DNA of 64,000 bases, taken from the NCBI GenBank assembly GCA_958298945.1, contig OY282608.1:73270806-73334805 (forward strand), in the 5' to 3' direction. Under the pieces are notes generated by a model, which was given only the letters and a program-made list of their open reading frames with translations, was not told the origin of the DNA and searched no databases. Position numbers and translations under genes: made by a program. The stretch is from Atherix ibis. Its lineage: Eukaryota > Arthropoda > Insecta > Diptera > Athericidae. Below, piece by piece: positions 1 through 14,799 of the stretch (the first letter of the stretch is position 1; each line of letters opens with the position of its first letter).

Positions 1-67
1 TACAAACCAACAAACCAACAAGCCAACAAACGAACAAACCAACAAACCAACAAACCAAGAAACCAAC

Positions 68-2426
68 AAATCAACAAGCCAACAAACGAACAAACCAACA
101 AACAAACAAACCAAGAAACCAACAAACCAACAAACCAACAAACCAACAAACCAACAAGCCAACAAGCCAACAAACCAACAAACGAGCAAACCAACAAACG
201 AACAAACCAACAAACCAACAAACCAACAAACCAACAAACGCACAAACGAACACACCAACAAATCAACAAACGAACAAACGAACAAACCAACAAACCAACA
301 AACCAACAAACCAAAAAACCAACAAACCAACCAACCAACAAGCCAACAAACCAACAAGCCAATAAACCAACAAAACCAACAAACAAACAAACCAACAAAC
401 AAAGTAACCAACAAACCAACAAACCAACAAGCCAACAAAAGAACAAACGAACAAACCAACAAACGAACAAACAAACAAACCAACAAACCAACAAACCAAC
501 AAACCAACAAACCAACAAACGCACAAACGAACACACCAACAAATCAAGAAACCAACAAGCCAACAAACCAACAAACCAACAAACCAACAAACCAACAAAC
601 GAACAAACCAACAAACCAACATATCAACAAACCAACAAACCAACAAACTAACAAGCCAACAAACCAACAAACGAACAAACCAACAAGCCAACAAACCAAC
701 AAACCAACAAACCAACAAACCAAGAAACCAACAAACCAACAAACCAACAAACCAACAAACGAACAAACGTACAAACCAACAAACAAACAAACCAACAAAC
801 GAAAAAACCAACAAACCAACAAACCAACAAACCAGCAAGCCAACAAACCAAAAAACCAAAAAACCAACAAACCAACAAACCAACAAACCAACAAGCCAAC
901 AAGCCAACAAACCAACAATCCAACAAATGAACAAATCAACAAACCAACAAGCCAACAAACCAACAAACGAACAAACCAACAAACCAACAAACTAACAAAC
1001 CAACAAGCCAACAAACCAATAAACCAACAAACGAACAAACGAACAAATTAACAAACCAACAAACGAACAAACTAACAAACCAACAAACCAACAAACCAAC
1101 AAGCCAACAAACCAACAAACCAACAAACCAACAAGCCAACAAACCAACAAATAAACAAACCAACAAACGAACAAACCAAAAAACCAACAAACCAACAAAC
1201 CAACAAACCAACAAACCAACAAACCAACAAACAAACAAACCACAAACCAACAAACCAACAAACCAACAAACCAACAAACCAACAAACCAACAAACCAACA
1301 AACCAACAAACTAACAAACCAACAAACCAACAAACCAACAAACGAACAAACGAACAAACCAACAAACCAAAAAACCAACAAACCAACAAACCAACAAACC
1401 AACAAACCAACAAACCAACAAACCAACAAACCAAAAAACCAACAAACCAACAAACCAACAAACGAACAAACGAACAAACCAACAAACAAACAAACCAACA
1501 AACGAACAAACCAAAAAACCAACAAACCAACAAGCCAACAAACGAACAAACCAACAAACCAACAAACCACTAAACCAACAAACCAACAAGCCAACAAACG
1601 AACAAACCAGCAAACCAACAGACGAATAAACCAACAAACGAACAAACCAACAAACCAACAAACGAACAAACCAACAAACCAACAAACCAACAAACCAACA
1701 AACGAATAAACCAACAAACCAACAAACCAACAAGCCAACAAACCAACAAACGAACAAACCAACAAGCCAACAAACCAACAAACCAACAAGCCAACAAACC
1801 AACAAACAAACAAACCAACAAACGAACAAACGAACAAACCAACAAATAAACAAACCAACAAACGAACAAACCAACAAACCAACAAACCAACAAGCCAACA
1901 AACGAACAAACCAACAAACCAACAAACCAAGAAACCAACAACCAACAAGCCAACAAACGAACAAACCAGCAAACCAACAAACCAAGAAACCAACAAACCA
2001 ACAAACCAACAAACCCACAAGATAACAAGCCAATAAACCAACAAACGAACAAACCAACAAACCAACAAACCAACAAACGAACAAACCAACAAACCAACAA
2101 CCCAACAAGCCAACAAACGAACAAACCAACAAACCAACAAACCAACAAACCAACAAGCCAACAAACGAACAAACCAGCAAACCAACAAACAAATAAACCA
2201 CCAAACGAACAAACCAACAAACCAACAAACCAACAAACCAACAAACCAACAAACCAACAAACCAACAAACCGACAAACCAAAAAAACAACAAACGAACAA
2301 AACAACAAACCAACAAACCAACAAACCAACAAACAAACAAACCAACAAACGAACAAACCTACAAACCATCAAACCAACAAGCCAACAAACGAACAAACCA
2401 ACAAACCAACAAACCAAGAAACCAAC
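68..2426. repeat. Left-end higher-order repeat, copy 1 (2,359 bp)
   Basis: This copy runs between successive AAATCAACAAGCC anchors at 68 and 2,427. The order of variants after the anchor is the same in both copies: a unit ending CCAAG, a GAGCAAACC variant near 185 and 2,544, then AAACGCACAAACGAACAC near 237 and 2,596. A private variant AAAGTAACC, with AAAG where other copies have CCAAG, occurs at 401 and again at 2,768. That is the same offset plus one octamer. The inner landmark GATAAC lies at 2,021. Confidence 0.85.
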
Positions 2427-4650
2427 AAATCAACAAGCCAACAAACGAACAAACCAACAAACAAACAAACCAAGAAACCAACAAACCAACAAACCAACAA
2501 ACCAACAAACCAACAAGCCAACAAGCCAACAAACCAACAAACGAGCAAACCAACAAACGAACAAACCAACAAACCAACAAACCAACAAACCAACAAACGC
2601 ACAAACGAACACACCAACAAATCAACAAACGAACAAACGAACAAACCAACAAACCAACAAACCAACAAACCAAAAAACCAACAAACCAACAAACCAACCA
2701 ACCAACAAGCCAACAAACCAACAAGCCAATAAACCAACAAAACCAACAAACAAACAAACCAACAAACAAAGTAACCAACAAACCAACAAACCAACAAGCC
2801 AACAAAAGAACAAACGAACAAACCAACAAACGAACAAACAAACAAACCAACAAACCAACAAACCAACAAACCAACAAACCAACAAACGCACAAACGAACA
2901 CACCAACAAATCAACAAACGAACAAACCAACAAACCAACAAACCAACAAACCGACAAACCAAAAAACCAACAAACCAACAAACCAACAAACCAACAAGCC
3001 AACAAGCCAACAAGCCAACAAGCCAACAAACCAACAAACCAACAAGCCAACAAACCAACAAGCCAACAAAAGAACAAACGAACAAACCAACAAACCAACA
3101 AACGAATAAACCAACAAACCAACAAACCAACAAGCCAACAAACCAACAAAGCAACAAACCAACAAGCCAACAAACCAACAAACCAACAAGCCAACAAAAG
3201 AACAAACGAACAAACCAACAAACTAACAAACGAATAAACCAACAAACCAACAAACCAACAAGCCAACAAACCAAAAAACCAACAAACCAACAAACGAACA
3301 AACCAACACACCAACAAACCAACAAACCAACAAACCAACAAACCAACAAGCCAACAAACCAACAAACGAACAAACCAACAAGCCAACAAACCAACAAACC
3401 AACAAACCAACAAACGAACAAACGTACAAACCAACAAACAAACAAACCAACAAACGAACAAACTAACAAACCAACAAACCAACAAACCAACAAACCAACA
3501 AACCAACAAACCAAAAAACGAATAAACCAACAAACCAACAAACCAACAAGCCAAAAAACCAACAAACGAACAAACCAACAAGCCAACAAAGCAACAAACC
3601 AACAAACGAACAAACCAACAAACCAACAAACCAACAAACCAACAAACCAACAAACCAACAAGCCAACAAACGAACAAACCAACAAACCAACAAACCACGA
3701 AACCAACAAACCAACAAGCCAACAAACGAACAAACCAGCAAACCAACAAACCAAGAAACCAACAAACCAACAAACCAACAAACCAACAAGCCAACAAGCC
3801 AATAAACCAACAAACGAACAAACCAACAAACCAACAAACCAACAAACGAACAAACCAACAAACCAACAAACCAACAAACCAACACACGAACAAACCAACA
3901 AGCCAACAAACCAAGAAACCAACAAACCAAAAAGCCAACAAACGAACAAACCAGCAAACCAACAGACGAATAAACCAACAAACGAACAAACCAACAAACC
4001 AACAAACGAACAAACCAACAAACCAACAAACCAACAAACCAACAAACGAATAAACCAACAAACCCACAAACCAACAAGCCAACAAACCAACAAACGAACA
4101 AACCAACAAGCCAACAAACCAACAAACCAACAAGCCAACAAACCAACAAACAAACAAACCAACAAACGAACAAACGAACAAACCAACAAACAAACAAACC
4201 AACAAACGAACAAACCAACAAACCAACAAACCAACAAGCCAACAAACGAACAAACCAACAAACCAACAAACCAAGAAACCAACAACCAACAAGCCAACAA
4301 ACGAACAAACCAGAAAACCAACAAACCAAGAAACCAACAAACCAACAAACCAACAAACCAACAAGATAACAAGCCAATAAACCAACAAACGAACAAACCA
4401 ACAAACCAACAACCCAACAAGCCAACAAACGAACAAACCAACAAACCAACAAACCAACAAACCAACAAACCAACAAACCAACAAACCAACAAACCGACAA
4501 ACCAAAAAACCAACAAACGAACAAAACAACAAACCAACAAACCAACAAACCAACAAACAAACAAACCAACAAACGAACAAACCTACAAACCAACAAACCA
4601 ACAAGCCAACAAACGAACAAACCAACAAACCAACAAACCAAGAAACCAAC
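2427..4650. repeat. Left-end higher-order repeat, copy 2 (2,224 bp)
   Basis: This is the second tandem copy of the 2.2-2.4 kb unit, bounded by AAATCAACAAGCC anchors at 2,427 and 4,651. Its GATAAC landmark is at 4,375, 2,354 bp after that of copy 1. The 135 bp length difference from copy 1 reflects gain or loss of octamers and small blocks. Confidence 0.8.
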
Positions 4651-7600
4651 AAATCAACAAGCCAACAAACGAACAAACCAACAAACAAACAAACCAAGAA
4701 ACCAACAAACCAACAAACCAACAAACCAACAAGCCAACAAGCCAACAAACCAACAAACGAGCAAACCAACAAACGAACAAACCAACAAACCAACAAACCA
4801 ACAAACCAACAAACGCACAAACGAACACACCAACAAATCAACAAACCAACAAACGAACACACCAACAAATCAACAAACGAACAAACCAACAAACCAACAA
4901 ACCAACAAACCGACAAACCAAAAAACCAACAAACTAACAAACCAACAAACCAACAAGCCAATAAGCCAACAAGCCAACAAGCCAACAAACCAACAAACCA
5001 ACAAACCAACAAGCCAACAAACCAACAAGCCAACAAAAGAACAAACGAACAAACCAACAAACCAACAAACGAATAAACCAACAAACCAACAAACCAACAA
5101 GCCAACAAACCAACAAAGCAACAAACCAACAAGCCAACAAACCAACAAACCAACAAGCCAACAAAAGAACAAACGAACAAACCAACAAACTAACAAACGA
5201 ATAAACCAACAAACCAACAAACCAACAAGCCAACAAACCAAAAAACCAACAAACCAACAAACGAACAAACCAACAAACCAACAAACCAACAAACCAACAA
5301 ACCAACAAACCAACAAACCAACAAGCCAACAAACCAACAAACGAACAAACCAACAAGCCAACAAACCAACAAACCAACAAACCAACAAACGAACAAACGT
5401 ACAAACCAACAAACAAACAAACCAACAAACGAACAAACCAACAAACCAACAAACCAACAAACAAACAAACCAACGAACCGAAAAACGAATAAACCAACAA
5501 ACCAACAAACCAACAAGCCAAAAAACCAACAAACGAACAAACCAACAAGCCAACAAACCAACAAACCAACAAGCCAACAAACCAACAAACAAACAAACAA
5601 ACAAACGAACTAACCAACAAACCAACAAACCAACAAATGAACAAACGAACAAACCAACAAACCAACAAACCAACAAACGAACAAACCAACAAACCAACAA
5701 ACCAACAAACCAACATACCAACAAACCAACAAACCAACAAACCAACAAACGAACAAACGAACAAACGAACAAACGAACAAACGAACAAACGAACAAACGA
5801 ACAAACCAACAAACCAACAACCCAACAAACCAACAAACCAACAAACCAACAAACCAACAAACGAACGAACGAACAAACCAACAAACCAACAAACCAACAA
5901 AACAACAAACCAACAAACCAACAAACCAACAAACGAACAAACAAACAAACCAACAAACGAACAAACCAACAAACCAACAACCCAACAAGCCAACAAACGA
6001 ACAAACCAACAAACCAACAAACCAACAAACCAACAAGCCAACAAACGAACAAACCAGCAAACCAACAAACAAATAAACCAACAAACGAACAAACCAACAA
6101 ACCAACAAACCAACAAACCAACAAACCAACAAACCAACAAACCAACAAATCAACAAACCAACAAACCAACAAACCAACAAACCAAAAAACCAACAAACCA
6201 ACAAACCAACAAACCAACAAACGAACAAACGAACAAATCAACAAACAAACAAACCAACAAACGAACAAACCAACAAACTAACAAACCAACAAGCCAACAA
6301 ACGAACAAACCAACAAACCAACAAACCACGAAACCAACAAACCAACAAGCCAACAAACGAACAAACCAGCAAACCAACAAACCAAGAAACCAACAAACCA
6401 ACAAACCAACAAACCAACAAGCCAACAAGCCAATAAACCAACAAACGAACAAACCAACAAACCAACAAACCAACAAACCAACAAACAAACAAACCAACAA
6501 ACCAACAAACCAACAAACCAACAAACCAACAAACGAACAAACCAACAAACCAACAAACCAAGAAACCAACAAACCACCGAACCAAAAAACGAATAAACCA
6601 ACAAACCAACAAACCAACAAGCCAAAAAACCAACAAACGAACAAACCAACAAGCCAACAAACCAACAAACCAACAAGCCAACAAACCAACAAACAAACAA
6701 ACAAACAAACGAACTAACCAACAAACCAACAAACCAACAAACGAACAAACGAACAAACCAACAAACCAACAAACCAACAAACGAACAAACCAACAAACCA
6801 ACAAACCAACAAACCAACATACCAACAAACCAACAAACCAACAAACCAACAAACCAACAAACGAACAAACGAACAAACGAACAAACCAACAAACCAACAA
6901 ACCAACAAACCAACAAACCAACAAACCAAAAAACCAACAAACCAACAAACCAACAAACCAACAAAACAAACAAACCAAAAAACGAACAAACCAACAAACC
7001 AACAAACCAACAAGCCAACAAACCAACAAACCAACAAACGAACGAACGAACAAACCAACAAACCAACAAACCAACAAACCAACAAACCAACAAACCAACA
7101 AACCAACAAACGAACAAACAAACAAACCAACAAACCAACAAACCAAGTAACCAACAAACCAACAAACCAACAAGCCAACAAAAGAACAAACGAACAAACC
7201 AACAAACGAAAAAACAAACAAACCAACAAACCAACAAACCAACAAACGCACAAGAGAACACACCAACAAATCAACAAACGAACAAACCAACAAACCAACA
7301 AACCAACAAACCAAAAAACCAACAAACCAATAAACCAACAAGCCAACAAGCCAACAAGCCAACAAGCCAACAAGCCAACAAACCAACAAACCAACAAACC
7401 AACAAGCCAACAAGCCAACAAACCAACAAGCCAACAAAAGAACAAACGAACAAACCAACAAACTAACAAACGAATAAACCAACAAACCAACAAACCAACA
7501 AGCCAACAAACCAACAAAGCAACAAACCAACAAGCCAACAAGCCAACAAACCAACAAGCCAACAAAAGAACAAACGAACAAACCAACAAACTAACAAACG

Positions 7601-10190
7601 AATAAACCAACAAACCAACAAACCAACAAGCCAACAAACCAACAAACCAACAAACGAACAAACCAACAAACGAACAAACCAACAAACCAACATACCAACA
7701 AACCAACAAACCAACAAACCAACAAGCCAGCAAACCAACAAACGAACAAACCAACAAGCCAACAAACCAACAAACCAACAAACCAACAAACCAACAAACC
7801 AAGAAACCAAGAAACCAACAAACCAACAACCAACAAACGAACAAACGTACAAACCAACAAACAAACAAACCAACAAACGAAAAAACCAACAAACCAACAA
7901 ACCAACAAACCAGCAAGCCAACAAACCAAAAAACCAAAAAACCAACAAACCAACAAACCAACAAACCAACAAACCAACAAGCCAACAAGCCAACAAACCA
8001 ACAATCCAACAAACGAACAAATCAACAAACCAACAAGCCAACAAACCAACAAACGAACAAACCAACAAACCAACAAACTAACAAACCAACAAGCCAACAA
8101 ACCAATAAACCAACAAACGAACAAACGAACAAATTAACAAACCAACAAACGAACAAACTAACAAACCAACAAACCAACAAACAAACCAGCCAACAAACCA
8201 ACAAACCAACAGACCAACAAGCCAACAAGCCAACAAACCAACAAATAAACAAACCAACAAACGAACAAACCAAAAAACCAACAAACCAACAAACCAACAA
8301 ACCAACAAACCAACAAACCAACAAACCAACAAACTAACAAACCAACAAACCAACAAACCAACAAACGAACAAACGAACAAACCAACAAACCAACAAACCA
8401 ACAAACCAACAAACCAACAAACCAACAAACCAACAAACCAACAAACCAACAAACCAACAAACCAACAAACCAACAAACCAACAAACCAACAAACCAACAA
8501 ACGAACAAATCAACAAACAAACAAACCAACAAACGAACAAACCAACAAACTAACAAACCAACAAGCCAACAAACGAACAAACGAACAAACCAACAAACCA
8601 ACAAACCACGAAACCAACAAACCAACAAGCCAACAAACGAACAAACCAGCAAACCAACAAACCAAGAAACCAACAAACCAACAAACCAACAAACCAACAA
8701 ACCAACAAACCAACAAACCAACAAACCAACAAACCAACAAACCAACAAACCAACAAACCAACAAACGAACAAATGAACAAATCAACAAACAAACAAACCA
8801 ACAAACGACCAAACCAACAAGCCAACAAACGAACAAACCAGCAAACCAACAAACCAAGAAACCAACAAACCAGCAAACCAACAAACCAAGAAACCAACAA
8901 ACCAACAAACCAACAAACCAACAAGCCAACAAGCCAATAAACCAACAAACGAACAAACCAACAAACCAACAAACCAACAAACGAACAAACCAACAAACCA
9001 ACAAACCAACAAACCAACAAACCAACAAACGAACAAACCAACAAACCAACAAACCAAGAAGCCAACAAACCAAAAAGCCAACAAACGAACAAACCAGCAA
9101 ACCAACAGACGAATAAACCAACAAACGAACAAACCAACAAACCAACAAACGAACAAACCAACAAACCAACAAACCAACAAACCAACAAACGAATAAACCA
9201 ACAAACCAACAAACCAACAAGCCAACAAACCAACAAACGAACAAACCAACAAGCCAACAAACCAACAAACCAACAAGCCAACAAACCAACAAACAAACAA
9301 ACCAACAAACGAACAAACGAACAAACCAACAAACAAACAAACCAACAAACGAACAAACCAACAAACCAACAAACCAACAAGCCAACAAACGAACAAACCA
9401 ACAAACCAACAAACCAAGAAACCAACAACCAACAAGCCAACAAACGAACAAACCAGCAAACCAACAAACCAAGAAACCAACAAACCAACAAACCAACAAA
9501 CCAACAAGATAACAAGCCAATAAACCAACAAACGAACAAACCAACGAACCAACAAACCAACAAACCAACAAACGAACAAACCAACAAACCAACAACCCAA
9601 CAAGCCAACAAACGAACAAACCAACAAACCAACAAACCAACAAACCAACAAACCAACAAGCCAACAAACGAACAAACCAGCAAACCAACAAACAAATAAA
9701 CCAACAAACGAACAAACCAACAAACCAACAAACCAACAAACCAACCAACCAACAAACCAACAAACCAACAAACCGACAAACCAAAAAACCAACAAACGAA
9801 CAAAACAACAAACCAACAAACCAACAAACCAACAAACCAACAAACAAACAAACAAACAAACGAACAAACCTACAAACCAACAAACCAACAAGCCAACAAA
9901 CGAACAAACCAACAAAGCAACAAACCAAGAAACCAACAAATCAACAAGCCAACAAACGAACAAACCAACAAACAAACAAAACAAAGAAAACAAACAAACC
10001 AACAAACCAACAAACCAACAAGCCAACAAGCCAACAAACCAACAAACGAGCAAACCAACAAACGAACAAACCAACAAACCAACAAACCAACAAACGAACA
10101 AACCAACAAACCAAGAAACCACCAAACCAACAAACCAAAAAACAAACAAACCAACAAACCAACAAACCAACAAACCAGCAAGCCAACAAA
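4651..10190. repeat. Rearranged left-end higher-order repeats
   Basis: The unit begins again at the 4,651 anchor but the next anchor is only at 9,938, so the regular step is broken. The third GATAAC landmark is at 9,508. Within this stretch about 7.46-8.14 kb repeats roughly 0.38-1.05 kb at an offset of 7,086 bp: the rare AAATTAAC unit is at 1,045 and 8,131. A truncated and mutated family A core sits near 7,130-7,265, where the end motif reads GCACAAGAGAACAC instead of GCACAAACGAACAC. Confidence 0.7.
5747..5802. repeat. Homogeneous sub-array (AAACGAAC)7
   Basis: Seven consecutive units are all the C5-to-G variant AAACGAAC, with no AAACCAAC between them. This shows local expansion of a variant octamer by slippage or short-range exchange. 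Each unit carries one CpG. Confidence 0.93.
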
Positions 10191-11560
10191 CCAAAAAACC
10201 TAAAAACCAACAAACCAACAAACCAACAAACCAACAAGCCAACAAGCCAACAAACCAACAAGCCAACAAGCCAACAAACCAACAAACCAACAAACCAACA
10301 AACCAAAAAACCAACAAACGAACAAACCAACACACCAACAAACCATCAAACCAACAAACCAACAAACCAACAAATGAACAAACCAATAAACCAACAAGCC
10401 AACAAGCCAACAAACCAACAAGCCAACAAACGAACAAACCAATAAACAAACAAACCAACAAACCAACCAACCAACAAACCAACAAACCAACAAACCAACA
10501 AACCAACAAACCAACAAACGAACAAACCAACAAACCAACAAACCAACAAACCAACAAGCCAACAAACCAACAAACCAACAAACGAACAAACGAACAAACG
10601 AACAAACGAACAAACGAACAAACGAACAAACGAACAAACGAACAAACGAACAAACCAACAAACGAACAAACCAACAAACGAACAAACAAACAAACCAACA
10701 AACCAACAAACCAACAAGCCAACAAACCAACAAACCAACAAACGAACAAACGAAACAACCAACAAACGAACAAACCAACAAACCAACAAACCAACAAACC
10801 AACAAACCAACAAACCAACAAACCAACAAGCCAACAAACCAACAAACCAAAAAACTAACAAACCAATAAACCAACAAACGAACAAACCAGCAAACCAACA
10901 AACCAACAAAAAAATAAACCAACGAACCAACAAACCAACAAACCAACAAACCAACAAGCCAACAAGCCAAAAAACCAACAAGCCAACAAACGAACAAACC
11001 ACCAAACCAACAAACCAACAAACCAACAAACCAACAAACAAACAAGCCAACGAACCCACAAACAAACAAACAAATAAACCAACAAACCAACAAACCAACC
11101 AACCAACATACAAATAAGCCAACAAACCAACAAACCAACAAACAAACAAACCAACAAACAAACAAACCAAAAAACCAACAAGCCAACAAGCCAACAAACC
11201 AACAAACAAACAAACCAACAAACGAACAAACCAACAAACCAACAAACCAACAAGCCAACAAACGAACAAACCAACAAACCAACAAATCAAGAAACCAACA
11301 AACCAACAAGCCAACAAACGAACAAACCAACAAACCAACAAACCAACAAACCAAGAAACCAACAAACACACAAACCAACAAACCGACAAGCCAACAAGCC
11401 AACAAACCAACAAACTAACAAACCAACAAACGAACAAACCAAAAAACCTACAAACCAAAAAACCAACAAACCAACAAACCAACAAACCAACAAACGAACA
11501 AACCACAAACCAACAAACCAACAAACCAACAAACCAACAAACCAACAAACCAACAAACCA
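10190..11560. repeat. Family C higher-order block, left copy
   Basis: This section has its own marker set: an AAAAAAATAAACC unit near 10,907, accumulated AACCACC variants, AACCCAC near 11,053, and the string ACATACAAATAAGCC at 11,106. The AGACACC anchor of family B and the AGTAAC anchor of family A are absent. The same marker set reappears only at the right end of the window, where ACATACAAATAAGCC is at 63,754. Confidence 0.75.
10580..10651. repeat. Homogeneous sub-array (AAACGAAC)9
   Basis: Nine uninterrupted AAACGAAC units form the longest pure run of this variant that I found in the window. It lies inside the family C block and is the densest local cluster of regularly spaced CpG sites (one per 8 bp). 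Confidence 0.93.
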
Positions 11561-12445
11561 ACAAATCAACAAACCAACAAACCAACCACCCAACAAACCA
11601 ACAAACCAACAAACGAACAAACGAAAAAACCAACAAACCAACAAACCAACAAACGAACAAACCAACAAACCAACAAACCAACAAGCCAACAAACGAACAA
11701 ACCAACAAACCAACAAACCAAGAAACCAACAAACCAACAAGCCAACAAACGAACAAACCAGCAAACCAACAAACCAAGAAACCAACAAACCAACAAACCA
11801 ACAAACCAACAAGCCAACAAGCCAATAAACCAACAAACGAACAAACCAACAAACCAACAAACCAACAAACGAACGAACCAACAAACCAACAAACCAACAA
11901 ACCAACAAACCAACAAACGAACAAACGAACAAACCAACAAACCAACAAACCAACAAACGAACAAACCAACAAACCAACAAACCAACAAACCAACAAACCA
12001 ACAAAACAACAAACCAACAAACCAACAAACCAACAAACCAACAAACCAACAAACCAACAAACGAACAAACGAACAAACGAACAAACCAACAAACCAACAA
12101 ACCAACAAATCAACAAACCAACAAACCAACAAACCAACAAACCAACAAACCAACAAACCAACAAACCAACAAACCAACAAACCAACAAAACAAACAAACC
12201 AAAAAACGAACAAACCAACAAACCAACAAACCAACAAACCAACAAGCCAACAAACCAACAAACCAACAAACGAACAAACGAACAAACCAACAAACCAACA
12301 AACCAACAAACCAACAAACCAACAAACGAACAAACAAACAAACCAACAAACCAACAAACCAACAAACCAACAAACCAACAAACCAACAAACGCACAAACG
12401 AACACACCAACAAATCAACAAACGAACAAACCAACAAATCAACAA

Positions 12446-12680
12446 ACCAGCAAACCAAAAAACCAACAAACCAACACACCAACCAACCAACAAGCCAACA
12501 AACCAACAAGCCAATAAACCAACAAAACCAACAAACAAACAAACCAACAAACCAAGTAACCAACAAACCAACAAACCAACAAGCCAACAAAAGAACAAAC
12601 GAACAAACCAACAAACGAACAAACAAACATACCAAAAAACCAACAAACCAACAAACCAACAAACGCACAAACGAACACAC
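12446..12680. repeat. Family A core cassette (representative full copy)
   Basis: The cassette runs in fixed order: a CCAAAAAACC unit, a CCAACCAACC unit, AAGCC units, CCAATAAACC, a 9 bp ACAAAACC phase-slip unit, AAACAAAC, the AGTAAC anchor at 12,555, an AAAAGAAC unit, AAACGAAC units, then AAACGCACAAACGAACAC. AGTAAC or AAAGTAAC anchors occur at 401, 2,768, 7,146, 12,555, 15,692, 18,247, 22,948, 35,348, 43,342, 44,639, 44,848, 47,947, 49,359, 52,365, 54,816, 60,769 and 61,619. The sites at 7,146 and 44,848 are in truncated or altered contexts. The stable order of about 28 octamers means the whole cassette was copied as a unit. Confidence 0.85.
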
Positions 12681-14799
12681 CAACAAATCAACAAACGAAC
12701 AAACCAACAAACCAACAAACCAACAACCCAAAAAACCAACAAACCAACAAACCAAAAAGCCAACAAGCCAACAAGCCAACAAGCCAACAAACCAATAAAC
12801 CAACAAACCAACAAGCCAACAAGCCAACAAAAGAACAAACGAACAAACCAACCAACTAACAAACGAATAAACCAACAAACCAACAATCCAACAAGCCAAC
12901 AAACCAACAAACCAACAAACCAACAAGCCAACAAGCCAACAAACCAACAAGCCAACAAAAGAACAAACAAACAAACCAACAAACTAACAAACGAATAAAC
13001 CATCAAACCAACAAACCAACAAGCCAACAAACCAACAAACCAAGAAACCAACAAACGAACAAACCAACAAACCAACAAACCAACAAAGCAACAAACCAAC
13101 AAACCAACAAGCCAACAAACCAACAAACGAACAAACCAACAAGCCAACAAACCAACAAACCAACAAACCAACAAACCAGGAAACCAAGAAACCAACAAAC
13201 CAACAAACCAACAAACGAACAAACGTACAAACCAACAAACAAACAAACCAACAAACGAACAAACCAACAAACCAACAAACCACCAACAAACCAACAAACC
13301 AACAAACCAACAAACGAATAAACCAACAAACCAACAAACCAACAAGCCAACAAACCAACAAACGAACAAACCAACAAGCCAGCAAACCAACAAACCAACA
13401 AACGAACAAACCAAGACACCAAGAAACCAAGAAACCTACAAACCAACAAGCCAACAAACCAAAAAACCAACAAACCAACAAGCCAACAAACCAACAAACG
13501 AACAAACCTGCAAACGAACAAACCAACAAATCATCAAACCAACAAACAGAAAAGCCAACAAACCAACAAACCAACAAACCAACAAACCAACAAACCAACA
13601 AACCAACAAACCAACAAACCAACAAACCAACAAGCCAACAAACGAACAAACCAACAAACCAACAAACCAACAAACCAACAAACCGACAAGCCAACAAGCC
13701 AACAAACCAACAAACGAACAAACCAACAAACGAACAAACCAACAAACCAACAAACCAACAAACCAACAAGCCAACAAACCAACAAACCATTAGACGAACA
13801 AACTAACAAACCAACAAACCAACAAACAAACAAACGAACAAACCACAAACCATCAAACCAACAAACCAACAAGCCAACAAGCCAAAAAACCAACAAACCA
13901 ACAAACCAACAAACCAACAAACCAACAAACGAACAAACCAACAAACCAACAAACAAACAAACCAACAAACCAACAAACCAACAAACCAACAAACCAACAA
14001 ACCAACAAACCAACAAACCAACAAACCAACAAACCAACAAACCAACAAACCAACAAACCAACAAACCAACAAACCAACAAACGTACAAACCAACAAACCA
14101 ACAAACTAACAAACCAACAAACAAACAAACCAACAAACGAACAAACCAACAAACCAACAAATAAACAAACCAAAAAACCAACAAGCCAACAAGCCAACAA
14201 ACCAACAAGCCAACAAACCAACAAACAAACAAACCAACAAACGAACAAACCAACAAACCAACAAACCAACAAGCCAACAAACGAACAAATCAACAAACCA
14301 ACAAATCAAGAAACCAACAAACCAACAAACCAACAAGCCAACAAACGAACAAACCAACAAACCAACAAACCAACAAACCAAGAAACCAACAAACACACAA
14401 ACCAACAAACCGACAAGCCAACAAGCCAACAAACCAACAAACGAACAAACCAACAAACGAACAAACCAAAAAACCAACAAACCAACAAACCAACAAACCA
14501 ACAAACCAACAAACCAACAAACTAACAAACCACAAACCAACAAACCAACAAAACAACAAACCAACAAACCAACAAACCAACAAACCAACAAACCAACAAA
14601 CGAACAAACGAAAAAAACAACAAACCAACAAACCAACAAACCAACAAACCAACAAACCAACAAACCAACAAACCAACAAACCAACAAACCAACAAGCCAA
14701 CAAACCAACAAACGAACAAACCAACAAGCCAACAAACCAACAAACCAACAAACCAACAAACCAAGAAACCAAGAAACCAACAAACCAACAAACCAACAA

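Noticed and set aside
5747..5802. Possible operator or promoter cluster with regular CpG spacing
   Set aside because: It is a simple expansion of the AAACGAAC variant with no gene nearby and no promoter elements.
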